Assembly: GCF_030409305.1 (NCBI RefSeq) | Contig: NZ_JAUFPQ010000026.1 | Span: 28,111-92,110 of the forward strand | Origin: Halomonas maura | GTDB lineage: Bacteria; Pseudomonadota; Gammaproteobacteria; Pseudomonadales; Halomonadaceae | Direction: 5' to 3' | Length of the DNA stretch: 64,000 bases | In this document: one piece after another, positions 55,269 to 63,812 of the stretch | Layout of the letters: each line of letters opens with the position of its first letter | How positions within the stretch are numbered: the stretch's first letter is position 1 | Translations under genes and position numbers: made by a program | The notes under the pieces: generated by a model | The model's input: the letters and a program-made list of their open reading frames with translations, nothing else | Databases searched by the model: none | Told to the model about the DNA's origin: nothing

Positions 55269-56279
55269 TCAGGGCGTGGCGATGTCGCGGCGGGCCGCCT
55301 CGACGATCGACTCGCCGATGCGCGGCACCCAGTCGTCGTGAACGCGCTCGGTGGCCTCGACGAAGGCCCGGTGCTGCGCCTCGGAAAGCTCGGTGACGGT
55401 GACGCCGCGCTCGCGGATCGCCGCCAGGCGATCGGCCTCCTCGGCGCGGGTCTTGGCGATCTCCCAGGCGCCCGCCTCGATGGCCGTCTCGCGCAGCATC
55501 TCGCGCTGCGCCTCGGAGAGCGAGTCCCACACCTGACGGTTGGCGGCGAACACCAGCGGGTCGTTCATGTAGTTCCACCGCGTCAGGTGGGTCTGACCGA
55601 CCTGATCGATGCGCGCCACGTCGAACACCGACAGCGGGTTCTCCTGGCCATCCACGGCGCCGGTGGTCAGTGCCGGCTTGGCATCGGCCCAGCTCATCTG
55701 GGTGGGGTTGGCGCCCAGGGCGGTGAAGGTGTCCTGGAAGAGCGGCGAGCCCACCACCCGGATCTTCAGCCCGTCGAGGTCGGCCGGCTCGTCGATGTCG
55801 AGGCGGGAATTGGACAGCTGGCGGAAGCCGTTCTCGCCCCAGGCCAGCGGCACCACCCCCTTGTCCTCGATGGCGGAGAAGATCATCTCGCCGGCCTCGC
55901 CGCCGGTGACCGCGTCGACGGCGGCCTCGTCGGGCAGGAAGAAGGGCAGCGAGAAGAGGTTCAGCGCCGGCACCTGGGGCGACCAGTTGATGGTCGAGCC
56001 CACCGCGAGATCGATCAGCCCGGAGCGCATGGCCGAGAACTCCCGGGTCTGGTCGCCGCTGACCAGTTGGGCATTGGGGTAGACGCGCAGCGTCAGCTCA
56101 CCGTCGGAGCGCGCCTCCACCAGATCGGCCCACTTCTGGGCGGCCTGGCCCCAGGGGAAGGCGTCGGGGAGCACGCTGGAAACGGACAGCTCGCGGGCCT
56201 GGGCGGTCAGCGCCGAGGTCAGCAGGGCGGCGCCGGCCAGGGTGGCGGCGAGTCGGGGCAGGGAGCGCATCGTCGGCAT
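55269..56279 (-). CDS. dctP: TRAP transporter substrate-binding protein DctP
   Basis: A 336-aa secreted protein. The signal peptide is cleaved near LTAQA-RE. LSVSSVLPDAFPWGQAAQKW, MRSGLIDLAVGS and LPFFLPDEAAVDAV follow the DctP family. The start at 56279 has AAGGA at six bases. LDGLKIRVVGSPLFQDTFTALGANP holds the Arg that binds a ligand carboxylate in DctP proteins, so an organic acid is expected. It is divergent from the Tsx-like channel gene across operators shared with a GntR regulator. Confidence 0.9.
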   Translation of the reverse strand: MPTMRSLPRLAATLAGAALLTSALTAQARELSVSSVLPDAFPWGQAAQKWADLVEARSDGELTLRVYPNAQLVSGDQTREFSAMRSGLIDLAVGSTINWSPQVPALNLFSLPFFLPDEAAVDAVTGGEAGEMIFSAIEDKGVVPLAWGENGFRQLSNSRLDIDEPADLDGLKIRVVGSPLFQDTFTALGANPTQMSWADAKPALTTGAVDGQENPLSVFDVARIDQVGQTHLTRWNYMNDPLVFAANRQVWDSLSEAQREMLRETAIEAGAWEIAKTRAEEADRLAAIRERGVTVTELSEAQHRAFVEATERVHDDWVPRIGESIVEAARRDIATP

Positions 56280-56415
56280 GGCGTGTCCTTGGTGGCCGCG
56301 TGGACGCGGCATTCGGGTTATCGGTTATTCGTAACACTCGAATATGCATGCAAGGCACCGGCCTCCACAAGGGGAGCGGCGCCCTGCCCCGATTGGCGCC
56401 GTTCCTCCACCACAA

Positions 56416-56425
56416 ATGTATACAA
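56416..56425. promoter_or_regulatory. GntR-type operator A
   Basis: ATGTATACAA matches the palindrome TTGTATACAA found upstream of the GntR/FCD gene (63787-63796) at nine of ten positions. Confidence 0.6.
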
Positions 56426-56502
56426 ACAACTATTGAAACAGTGCACATCAGTCTCTATAAATGTGTACGGCCGATGAAAATGGGAACACTCGACAACGCC
56501 CA

Positions 56503-56512
56503 TTGTGTACAA
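56503..56512. promoter_or_regulatory. GntR-type operator B
   Basis: TTGTGTACAA matches TTGTATACAA at nine of ten positions. It lies 91 bp before the Tsx-like gene start. Confidence 0.6.
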
Positions 56513-56602
56513 ACTCGAGGCAACACCGCCCGGTCCCGCGCCGCGTCCGGGCCAGCCTCGGGACGTCGGCCGCCTCCAACGACAACAACATCGGAGAACA
56601 AG

Positions 56603-57367
56603 ATGCGCACCAAGACCACCCTCGTCCTCGCCACCGCCGCCGCCTCCCTGCTGCTCGCCCAGGGCGCCAGTGCCGCCCTCTACAGCACCACCAAGGTCGA
56701 GGCGCTCTACGGCTGGGACTATGAAGCCGAGGCCGGCGCCGGCTTCCCCATCGACACCGAGGAGCACGCCATCCTCACCGTCGCCAATGCCACGGGCTGG
56801 ACCTACGGCGACAGCTTCTTCTTCGCCGACTTCACCAACCTGGACCAGGGCCACGAGGACGAGCAGGACTTCGGCAGCACCCATGCCGAATGGAACCTGC
56901 GCGGCAATATCGGCAAGGCTACCGGCCTCGATCTGGCCTTCGGCCCGGTGACCGAGCTCTACGTGACCGGCCAGCTGGATCTGGACCGCAACGCGGCGAC
57001 CCGCAAGACCACCCACCTGGCGGGCCTCTCCGCCGACCTGGCGGTGCCCGGCTTCCGCTTCTTCAAGGTCTACGCGATGTATCGCAACGACGAGAGCGCC
57101 GCCGCCGACGGCAGTTCGGCGCAGTACACCGCGGCCTGGAACCTGCCCTTCCAGCTCGGCGGGGCGGACTTTTCCTTCGAGGGCTTCGTCGACTACATCA
57201 CCGAGGAGGGCGACCTGGAGGCGCAGCTGCTGACCCAGCCCCAGCTGGTCTGGCATGCCACCGACAACCTCGGCATCGGCCTGGAGTACCAGCACTGGGA
57301 GAACAAGTTCGGCCTCGAGGACACCGACGAGTCGTTCCCCCAGGCCATGCTGCGCTGGACCTTCTGA
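56603..57367 (+). CDS. Tsx-like outer-membrane channel protein
   Basis: A 254-aa outer-membrane protein. The signal peptide is cleaved near GASA-AL. A beta-barrel with strands rich in alternating aromatics follows (YGDSFFFADFTN, AEWNLRGNIG, FSFEGFVDYITEEGD) and ends in the C-terminal phenylalanine (LRWTF). This follows the nucleoside-specific channel (Tsx/DUF5020) family. GGAG precedes the start. Divergence from a TRAP operon with shared operators suggests it admits the TRAP substrate rather than nucleosides. Confidence 0.75.
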   Translation: MRTKTTLVLATAAASLLLAQGASAALYSTTKVEALYGWDYEAEAGAGFPIDTEEHAILTVANATGWTYGDSFFFADFTNLDQGHEDEQDFGSTHAEWNLRGNIGKATGLDLAFGPVTELYVTGQLDLDRNAATRKTTHLAGLSADLAVPGFRFFKVYAMYRNDESAAADGSSAQYTAAWNLPFQLGGADFSFEGFVDYITEEGDLEAQLLTQPQLVWHATDNLGIGLEYQHWENKFGLEDTDESFPQAMLRWTF

Positions 57368-57374
57368 CCCGCAC

Positions 57375-57406
57375 GCGACAGGGGCGGCCTCGGCCGCCCC
57401 TGTCGC
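57375..57406 (+). terminator. Terminator of the Tsx-like gene
   Basis: A perfect 15-base stem (57375-57389 and 57392-57406) starts eight bases after the stop and is followed by a pyrimidine-rich stretch (TCTCCCCTCTTCTT). It may also serve the convergent glycosyltransferase gene. Confidence 0.8.
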
Positions 57407-57454
57407 TCTCCCCTCTTCTTGCCACGGCGCCGACCCGGCCTCGCGGCCCCGGGG

Positions 57455-58543
57455 TCAGCCGTCGCCCAGGGCGCGGTAGCGCGCCACGATGCTCGCGGGG
57501 GAATAGGGCTCGACGATCGTCGCCGGGATCGCCGGGGGATCGGCCAGCAGGTCGCTCACCGCGGCGCCGAAGGCCTCGACATCGTCGAGGGGCACCAGCC
57601 CGCGCCGGAGCTCGCCCTGCAGGATGTCCGACGGCCCCGAGAGACAGTCGGTGCTGACCACGGGGGTCCCGCAGGCCAGGGCCTCCAGCAGCACGTTGGG
57701 CAGGCCCTCGTAGTCCGAGGACAGCATCAGCAGGCGCGCCCGGCGCATGTAGGGGTAGGGATTGGCACGCGCGCCCAGCAGGGTGACCCGGTCCTCGAGC
57801 CCCAGGTCGCGGATCTCGCGCTCGACACTCGCCCGGTCGCCATCGCCGATCAGCACCAGCGGCAGGTCGGTACCGCTGGCCAGGTAGCCTCTCAGCAGCC
57901 GGTCGAGGCGTTTCTGCGTCATGGCCAGCCGGCCCACGTAGAGACAGAAGTCCCGCTCGGCCCATTGCGGCTCGGCGATGGGTTCCCGCATCAGGCCCTG
58001 CAGGCGCTCCAGTTCCATGACATTGGGAATCACCTGGACCTCAAGCGGGCGGCAGCCGATCGAGGCCAGGGAATGTCGGTTGGTCTCCGAGAGCACGATC
58101 AGCCGCTTGTTGCCATACAGCCGGCACACCTTGCGTCGCTTGATCCGGCGTCGCCAGCCCTGCTTGTTGGAGAGCAGTTCCTGGCGGGGATCGGAGCGAA
58201 TGCACAACCAGGCCCGATCCGCCAGGCAGGAACGACTGACGACCTGATGCGCCTGGTGCAGGTTGGCCACCACCAGGTCGAAGGACGCCTCGTACTCGGC
58301 GAGGAAGGCATCCAGCCGGCGCGCATGCAGCCGGTAGCGATGCAGCTTCTCGCGCCGTCCGCGTGGCGTGAAGGGCACCACCCTGACCTCGGCGCCCTCG
58401 GGCACGTCCAGGCCCAGGCGCTCGGACAGGGCGATCAGGGTGACCGACACGCCCTGGGCCAGCATGGCCCGGGTCAGCTTGAGCACCGAGCGGGGCGCCC
58501 CGCCACTGGCCAGCTGATCGATCACGAAAAGCACTCTTTGCAT
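57455..58543 (-). CDS. GT4-family glycosyltransferase
   Basis: A 362-aa GT-B fold enzyme. The N-terminal domain begins VLFVIDQLASGGAPRSVLKL. The C-terminal domain has LYVGRLAMTQKRLDRLL and the EX7E-type segment DYEGLPNVLLEALACG, where the nucleotide-sugar is bound. AGGAG lies upstream of the ATG. Such enzymes build exopolysaccharide or lipopolysaccharide; no other surface-polysaccharide gene lies nearby, so the acceptor is unknown. Confidence 0.85.
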   Translation of the reverse strand: MQRVLFVIDQLASGGAPRSVLKLTRAMLAQGVSVTLIALSERLGLDVPEGAEVRVVPFTPRGRREKLHRYRLHARRLDAFLAEYEASFDLVVANLHQAHQVVSRSCLADRAWLCIRSDPRQELLSNKQGWRRRIKRRKVCRLYGNKRLIVLSETNRHSLASIGCRPLEVQVIPNVMELERLQGLMREPIAEPQWAERDFCLYVGRLAMTQKRLDRLLRGYLASGTDLPLVLIGDGDRASVEREIRDLGLEDRVTLLGARANPYPYMRRARLLMLSSDYEGLPNVLLEALACGTPVVSTDCLSGPSDILQGELRRGLVPLDDVEAFGAAVSDLLADPPAIPATIVEPYSPASIVARYRALGDG

Positions 58544-58710
58544 GCCACTCCACTCCTCTGCTCATGCCACAGCCGCCCATGGTAACCCACCGCGCCGGCC
58601 AGCCCGACGGTGATCGGCCCGCGGCGTCCGCCCCGCAACACCGCGCGGCCCCCGGCGGCCATCTTTTGCTATGCTGGCGCCCTCTTCTCGCGATCGATCA
58701 AGGATGCATC

Positions 58711-59583
58711 TTGCCATTACGGGATCTGGCCCTGGGCCTCGGCGTCGTCGCCATCTGGGCGTTGAACATCATCGTCATCAAGCTCGGCGTGGCGGAACTG
58801 CCGCCGCTGCTGCTGACCACCCTGCGCTTCCTGCTGGTGGCCGCACTGCTGGTGCCCTTCCACCCGGTGGCCCGCCACCAGCTGCCCTTCCTGGCGCTGC
58901 TGTCGCTGACCTTCGGCACCCTGCACTTCGCCATGCTGTTCATCGGCCTGGAACAGGCCGAGGCCGGCACGGGAGCGCTGCTGGTCCAGATGGGCACGCC
59001 CTTCGCCACCCTGCTGGCGGTGCTGTTCCTCAAGGAACGGCTGGGCCCGCGTCGGCTGGCCGGCCTGGTGCTGTCCTTCGCCGGCATCGTCGTGCTGGCC
59101 GGCGGCCCGACGCTGCCGGCGCCGCTGCCCACCGCGCTGCTGCTGGTGAGCGCCCTGGGCTGGGCCATCTCCCAGCTGTTGATCAAGCAGGGCCCCAATG
59201 TCCCGCCCATGGCACTGGCGGGCTGGGTGGCGCTGTTCGCCACGCCCCAGGTGGCGCTGGGCTCCTGGTGGTTCGAGCAGGGCCAGGTCGTGGCCCTGGC
59301 CGAGGCCGGCTGGGCGGGCTGGGGCGCGGTCTTCTACACGGCGGTGATGTCGTCGATCCTCGCCTACGGCGTCTGGTACGGCCTGCTGCGCCGCCACCCG
59401 GTCAACCGGGTGGTGCCCATGGTGCTGCTGGTGCCGGTGCTGGCCGTGGGCCTCGGGGTCATGCTGCTCGGCGATGGCCTGGGGCCGCACAAGCTGGTCG
59501 GCGGCGGGCTGGTGGTGGCCGGTATCGCGCTGATCGTGCTGCGCCTGGGCCCCCGCAGGACACCCGCCGAGGCGTCGTCCTGA
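58711..59583 (+). CDS. EamA/DMT-family exporter
   Basis: A 290-aa protein with ten predicted helices in two EamA repeats (about 5-135 and 145-280). GLGVVAIWALNIIVIKLGV, an ERLGPRRLAGLVLSFAGIVV block and a second-repeat GWAISQLLIKQ are family landmarks. The start is taken as TTG at 58711, with AAGGA six bases upstream; the frame is open upstream but lacks a better site. Members export amino acids or other metabolites. The substrate is unknown. Confidence 0.82.
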   Translation: MPLRDLALGLGVVAIWALNIIVIKLGVAELPPLLLTTLRFLLVAALLVPFHPVARHQLPFLALLSLTFGTLHFAMLFIGLEQAEAGTGALLVQMGTPFATLLAVLFLKERLGPRRLAGLVLSFAGIVVLAGGPTLPAPLPTALLLVSALGWAISQLLIKQGPNVPPMALAGWVALFATPQVALGSWWFEQGQVVALAEAGWAGWGAVFYTAVMSSILAYGVWYGLLRRHPVNRVVPMVLLVPVLAVGLGVMLLGDGLGPHKLVGGGLVVAGIALIVLRLGPRRTPAEASS

Positions 59584-59587
59584 TCCC

Positions 59588-60127
59588 TCAGCCATCCGCC
59601 GCCATGCCGGCGCGGCGACACTCGCCGCCATCGCCGGGCCAGCTGACGCAGTCGCCCGGCCTGACGCCCTTCTCCTCGAAGTAGCCGGCATTGACCTCCA
59701 GGGCGGCCCGATAGGCGGCGCCCGGCCGGGTCACCGGACAGTCCCGGGCCGCCTCGGCCATGCAGGGCTCCATGCGCTGGATCTCGAGGATTCGCCCGGT
59801 CTCGTCGATGAAGGCGATATCCAGCGGGATGCGGGTGCGATACATCCAGAAGCCGTTGCGCGAGGGCTGGGTCCGCTCGTAGAGGAACAACATGCCGGCG
59901 TCGGGGGGCAGGTGCTCGCGCTCCATCAGGCCCCGGCCGCGCTCGGCGAGGCTGCGCGCCACCTCCGCCCTCAGGCGAAGCGGGCCCGCCTCCCCATGCA
60001 GGGTCACCGGCACACTCGGCAGGCGCGGCTCCTGCGCCAGGGCCGGCGCTCCCCAGAGCGCCGCGGTGGGCAGCAGCAGCAGTGCCTGCAGCAGGCGGCG
60101 GCGGGTCGGGTCAGGCATCTCGGGCAT
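59588..60127 (-). CDS. Secreted DUF192 family protein
   Basis: A 179-aa protein. Its N-terminus TRRRLLQALLLLPTAALWG with an ALA-QE end is Sec- or possibly Tat-type (three Arg before the hydrophobic core). The DUF192 domain (about 40-165) shows ERGRGLMEREHLPPDAGMLF, FWMYRTRIPLDIAFID and VNAGYFEEKGVRPGD. The function of DUF192 is not established. It overlaps modC by 17 bases, so it is translated with the molybdate operon. Confidence 0.85.
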   Translation of the reverse strand: MPEMPDPTRRRLLQALLLLPTAALWGAPALAQEPRLPSVPVTLHGEAGPLRLRAEVARSLAERGRGLMEREHLPPDAGMLFLYERTQPSRNGFWMYRTRIPLDIAFIDETGRILEIQRMEPCMAEAARDCPVTRPGAAYRAALEVNAGYFEEKGVRPGDCVSWPGDGGECRRAGMAADG

Positions 60128-61256
60128 GGGCAGGCTCCTCTCTGGACAGGCTGGCCTGAGGCATCAGGTGGATGCCGGAGGCCAGCAGCGACACGGTCGC
60201 GGTCTCGCCCCGGGCCAGGCCGTTGCGGCGGGCGGCATGGGTGGCGATCTCGAAACGCAGGGTATCGTCGCAGTGATCGAAGGCCAGCGCCACGGACGCC
60301 ATGCCCCCCAGGATCGCCATCTCGCTGACCCGGCCGGTGACCGGGTTCTCCCGCTCCCCGCGGGACGGCCGGCCGCGGCGATGCAGGACGATGTCGGAAT
60401 TCGGCAGGTACCAGGCCAGGCGTTGCCCCGGGGACAGCCCCTCCAGCCCCTCGGCCACCTCGAGCCGCCAGGGCCCCCACTGCAGCCGTCGCCGGCCCGC
60501 CTCGTCCGCCACCACGGTGCCGGCGAAGACGTTGTGGCGATCCAGCAGGCGCGCCACCTCGGGGGAAGCCGGCCGCCGGAACAGCGCCTCGGCGGGGGCC
60601 TGCTGCAGGCTGCGACCGGCATGCAGCACGCACAGCCGGTCGGCCAGGGCGGCGGCCTCGTCGAGGTCGTGGGTGACCAGCACGATGGGAATGCGGATCT
60701 CCTCGCGCAGCAATGCCAGCTCCCGCTGCAGGCGCCGCCGCGTGACCTGGTCCACCGCCGAGAAGGGCTCGTCGAGCAACAGGACGCGCGGCTGGCGGGC
60801 CAGCGCCCGGGCCAGGGCGACACGCTGGCGCTGGCCGCCGGACAGTTCGCCGGGCAGTCGGCCGCCCAATCCCTCCAGGCGCACCCGCGCCAGCCAGGCC
60901 TCCGCCACCGGGCGGCGCTCGGCGACGGGCAACTGGCCGAGCGCCACCATGACGTTGGCCCGGGCGTCGAGATGGGGAAACAGCGCGTAGTCCTGGAACA
61001 CCAGCCCCACCCGGCGCTGCTGCGGTCGCGTCCAGCGCTGGCCGGCCGAGGCGAACCAGGTCTCGCCGGCACACCGGATGTCGCCCTCGGCCGGCCGGTA
61101 GAGACCGGCGATGGCGCGCAGCAGCGTCGTCTTGCCGCTGCCCGAGGGACCCACCAGCGCCAGCAGCTCGCCGGGCGCGCAACGGAAGGCGGCGTCGAGC
61201 GGGATCGGCCCCGCCTGGGTGACCCGCACCGTCAGGTCGCCGGTCTCAGTGTCCAT
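60111..61256 (-). CDS. modC: Molybdate ABC transporter ATPase ModC
   Basis: A 381-aa ATPase with Walker A GPSGSGKT (about 36-43), signature LSGGQRQRV, Walker B VLLLDEP, and a C-terminal region with TOBE-type sequence (NPVTGRVSEMAILGGMASVA to the end). It powers oxyanion uptake with ModA and ModB. It overlaps modB by 11 bases. The extra residues between the ATPase and TOBE part (about 225-300) are usual for ModC/CysA-like proteins. Confidence 0.88.
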   Translation of the reverse strand: MDTETGDLTVRVTQAGPIPLDAAFRCAPGELLALVGPSGSGKTTLLRAIAGLYRPAEGDIRCAGETWFASAGQRWTRPQQRRVGLVFQDYALFPHLDARANVMVALGQLPVAERRPVAEAWLARVRLEGLGGRLPGELSGGQRQRVALARALARQPRVLLLDEPFSAVDQVTRRRLQRELALLREEIRIPIVLVTHDLDEAAALADRLCVLHAGRSLQQAPAEALFRRPASPEVARLLDRHNVFAGTVVADEAGRRRLQWGPWRLEVAEGLEGLSPGQRLAWYLPNSDIVLHRRGRPSRGERENPVTGRVSEMAILGGMASVALAFDHCDDTLRFEIATHAARRNGLARGETATVSLLASGIHLMPQASLSREEPAHARDA

Positions 61257-61920
61257 GCCGTCGCCTCCTGCTGCGCCCGCTGAGCCCGTAGACCACGCCG
61301 ATGGTCATGAAGGACACCAGCAGCAGCATGGCCGACATCAGTGCCGCGCCCTGCTCGTCGAAGGCCTGGACGCGGTCGTAGATGGCGATGGCGAGCGTGC
61401 GGGTCTCGCCATCGATGGCCCCGCCCACCATCAGGATCACCCCGAACTCCCCCAGGGTATGGGCGAAGGTCAGCGCCAGCGCCGAGACCAGCCCGGGCCA
61501 TACCAGCGGCAGCTCGATGCGCCACAGGGTCTGCCAGGGCGAGAGGCCGCAGCACCAGGCGGCCTCGCGCAGGTTGGCGGGAATGGCCTCGAAGGCCCGC
61601 TGGATGGGCTGTACGGCGAAGGGCAGGTTGGCCACCAGGGAGGCCAGCAGGATGCCGCTGAAGGTGAAGTTGAGGGTCGTGCCGGTAAGCGAGGCCCAGA
61701 CGGCCCCGAAGGGCGCCTGCTGGCCGAAGCTCTGCATCAGGTAGAAGCCCAGCACCGTGGGCGGCATGACCAGCGGCAGCGCCACCAGGGCCTCGCAGAG
61801 GGGACGGGCGCGAAAGCGGGCCAGCGCCAGGGCGCGCCCCAGCCACAGGCCCAGCGGGATCAGCAGCAGGCTGGTCAACGCCGCCAGGCGCAGCGACACC
61901 CACAGCGCCGGCCAATCCAT
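61246..61920 (-). CDS. modB: Molybdate ABC transporter permease ModB
   Basis: A 224-aa permease with five to six helices. LPLVMPPTVLGFYLM and the ATPase-contact loop EAAWCCGLSPWQTLWRIELP, followed by LTFAHTLGEFGVILMVGG, are diagnostic for ModB. Its ATG overlaps the modA stop by one base. Confidence 0.92.
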   Translation of the reverse strand: MDWPALWVSLRLAALTSLLLIPLGLWLGRALALARFRARPLCEALVALPLVMPPTVLGFYLMQSFGQQAPFGAVWASLTGTTLNFTFSGILLASLVANLPFAVQPIQRAFEAIPANLREAAWCCGLSPWQTLWRIELPLVWPGLVSALALTFAHTLGEFGVILMVGGAIDGETRTLAIAIYDRVQAFDEQGAALMSAMLLLVSFMTIGVVYGLSGRSRRRRHGH

Positions 61921-62732
61921 CAGGAGGCGTCATCCCGCGCCGGAGGCTGGAAGCCACGGCGCGCGAGGATCGCCCGCGCCTGCACCCCCTGGAGCCAGGC
62001 GTAGAAGGCTCGGGCGCCCTCCCCGGCCCCGTCGATCAGGGCCATGCGCTGCACCAGCGGAGCGTGCCAGTCGGCGGGAATCAGCACATGATCGGCATGC
62101 TCGGCCACCCTCGGGGCCAGCGCCAGGGAGTAGGCCACCAGACCACCCCGGGCCTCGTCGGCCAGGGCGAAGCGGGCCGCCTGGGAGACGTTCTCGCCCA
62201 GCACCCGCAGGCCCGCCGTGGGTGCCCAGAGGCCGGCATGACGCAGCGCCTGGCGGGCCGCCACCCCATAGGGGGCATGCTCGGGGTTGGCCAGGGCAAG
62301 CCGCGGCCGCCCCGCGCCGTCCTCGAAGGCGGCGAGCGCCTCGCGTACCGCCTCCAGGGGTGCCTCGGCCGAGGGCAGCGCACCACGCCCCCTGGCCTGC
62401 AGCCAGACCAGCCGTCCCACGGCATAGACCCGGCTCGCGCCTTCGGTGAGGCCCGCCTCCTCGAGCACGCGCACGTTCGCTTCGTCCGCCGAGAGGAACA
62501 GTTCGAAGGGCGCCTGCTGGAGGATCTGGCGACTCAGGTTGCCCGAGGCACCGAAGTTGACCCGGACGTCGTTGCCGGTCTCGTCGCGGTAGGCCGCGAC
62601 GAGTTCGGGGAACACGAACTGCAGCGACGAGGCCGCCGCCACGCTGGGCACCTCCATGGCCTGCACCAGGGGCGCCAGCCAAGGCAGCAGGAGCAAGGCC
62701 AGGCGGGCCGCCCAGCGTCGGGGATGCATCAT
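61920..62732 (-). CDS. modA: Molybdate-binding protein ModA
   Basis: A 270-aa periplasmic protein with a signal peptide cleaved near VQA-ME. VAAASSLQFVFPELVAAY and VNFGASGNLSRQILQQAPFELFLSAD are the molybdate/tungstate-binding blocks, with Ser residues that bind the oxyanion. It starts at two adjacent ATG codons behind GAGAGG. A consensus-like promoter lies 31-59 bp upstream. Molybdate supply would serve molybdoenzymes encoded elsewhere. Confidence 0.9.
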   Translation of the reverse strand: MMHPRRWAARLALLLLPWLAPLVQAMEVPSVAAASSLQFVFPELVAAYRDETGNDVRVNFGASGNLSRQILQQAPFELFLSADEANVRVLEEAGLTEGASRVYAVGRLVWLQARGRGALPSAEAPLEAVREALAAFEDGAGRPRLALANPEHAPYGVAARQALRHAGLWAPTAGLRVLGENVSQAARFALADEARGGLVAYSLALAPRVAEHADHVLIPADWHAPLVQRMALIDGAGEGARAFYAWLQGVQARAILARRGFQPPARDDAS

Positions 62733-62977
62733 GGTTCGCGCCTCTCGAATGACGTGTCGCCCAATACTGACCAGGCGGTCAGCCTTGTCAAGGCGGCCGA
62801 CACGGCCTGCCCGCTGCCGGATGACCTCCGCGACCCGACGATCCGGTCACGGGGCGGGCGACGTGCCATGGCATGGCGAGAAGACGGCCGGGCCGAACGA
62901 CTCGGCAGGCATTGTCATCCAGACGCGACGGAGGGTAAAGGCACCGACGGGGAAACCCGGCTCCGTCGTGATCCGGA
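62733..62977. other. modA leader and gap to the GntR gene
   Basis: It contains the modA promoter (62763-62791) and, further right, only GC-rich sequence to the GntR stop. A molybdenum-cofactor riboswitch was looked for and not recognised, and no ModE-type TATATA pair is present. Confidence 0.5.
62763..62791 (-). promoter_or_regulatory. modA promoter with an operator-like inverted repeat in the spacer
   Basis: On the minus strand TTGACA (62786-62791) is a perfect -35 box. After a 17-bp spacer comes AGTATT (62763-62768), a moderate -10 box. The spacer contains CTGACC-GCCT-GGTCAG (62767-62782), six-base inverted repeats where a repressor could block polymerase. Confidence 0.65.
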
Positions 62978-63712
62978 TCAGGCCTGCTCGGGGGCGCGGC
63001 CGAGGATCGACTTGAGATCGATGCGCGCCTCCCGGGGGCTCAGGTCGAGCAGCGCCTCGAGGCCGTTCAGGTGGTCGTGGATATCGCCACGCGCCGCCTC
63101 GGCATCGCCGGCCTCCAGGTGCGTCAGCAGGCGGCTATGGTCCCCCTCGAGATAGCAGGAGGCCAGTCCGGCGCGCTTGTAGAGGGCGATGACGATGGAG
63201 GTGCGCAGCACCAGGTCGGTGAGCATCGCGCCCAGCACGCGGTTGGGCGAGTGCTCGGCCAGCAGGTGGTGCAGGGTCAGGGAATGCTCGATCCGCGCCG
63301 GCTCATCCCCCCGCTCGAAGGCCGAGACCTCGCCGCGCGCCTGTTCGGCCAGGGCCGCCAGGGGCTCGGCCGGCAGGCGGCCGGCGAGCAGGGCGACCAC
63401 CTCGCCCTCGACCAGGCGCCGCGCATCGAAGGTCTCGCGGGTCTCCTCGATGCTCGGGGCGCGTACCCGGGCCACCTGGTTGGGACGCTGGTCGATGACG
63501 TGCTCGGATGCCAGGCGGGTCAGGGCCTTGCGCACCACCGACCGGCTGACGCCGAACACCTCCCCGAGGGTCACCTCGGGCAGCTTGGTGCCCGGGGGCA
63601 GGCGCTGCATCAGCACCGCTCGGCGCACCTTGTCGACGATATCCCGGTCGCCGATGCGACGGTCGCTGACGCGTCCCTCGGCCAGCATCTCCGTGTGCCA
63701 GGCGTTGTTCAT
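62978..63712 (-). CDS. GntR-family regulator with FCD domain
   Basis: A 244-aa FadR-type regulator. The winged HTH (about 20-90) shows LPPGTKLPEVTLGEVFGVSR and VVRKALTRLASEHVI. The FCD domain (about 95-225) follows, with helices bearing the Asp and His residues that bind metal and a small acid (FDARRLVEGEV, HSLTLHHLLAEHS, EGDHSRLLTHLEAGD). The start at 63712 has GGAGAG upstream; the ORF extends to 63751 without a site. The palindrome TTGTATACAA lies 75 bp before the start and recurs near dctP, so the TRAP system is the likely target. Confidence 0.87.
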   Translation of the reverse strand: MNNAWHTEMLAEGRVSDRRIGDRDIVDKVRRAVLMQRLPPGTKLPEVTLGEVFGVSRSVVRKALTRLASEHVIDQRPNQVARVRAPSIEETRETFDARRLVEGEVVALLAGRLPAEPLAALAEQARGEVSAFERGDEPARIEHSLTLHHLLAEHSPNRVLGAMLTDLVLRTSIVIALYKRAGLASCYLEGDHSRLLTHLEAGDAEAARGDIHDHLNGLEALLDLSPREARIDLKSILGRAPEQA

Positions 63713-63786
63713 GGCATGTCTCTCCGCGTGGTTCTGGAAGAACCATCGCATGTTTTACACCACCTGACCACAGCATGACGAAACTT

Positions 63787-63796
63787 TTGTATACAA
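63787..63796. promoter_or_regulatory. GntR-type operator upstream of the FCD regulator
   Basis: TTGTATACAA is a perfect ten-base palindrome between the pyruvate kinase stop and the GntR start. Near copies lie at 56416 and 56503. Autoregulation is inferred. Confidence 0.7.
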
Positions 63797-63812
63797 TAAG
63801 CCCGCCATTCCC

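Larger units (their letters stand above)
56280..56602. other. 323-bp divergent control region of dctP and the Tsx-like gene
   Basis: No gene is visible. It is AT-richer than its flanks and contains two sites resembling TTGTATACAA (56416-56425 and 56503-56512) and a partial copy ATGTGTAC at 56461-56468. The arrangement fits joint control of both divergent transcripts by one GntR-type regulator. Confidence 0.6.

Noticed and set aside
62733..62977. Molybdenum-cofactor riboswitch upstream of modA
   Set aside because: The conserved helices and loop sequences of that riboswitch could not be recognised in the leader.
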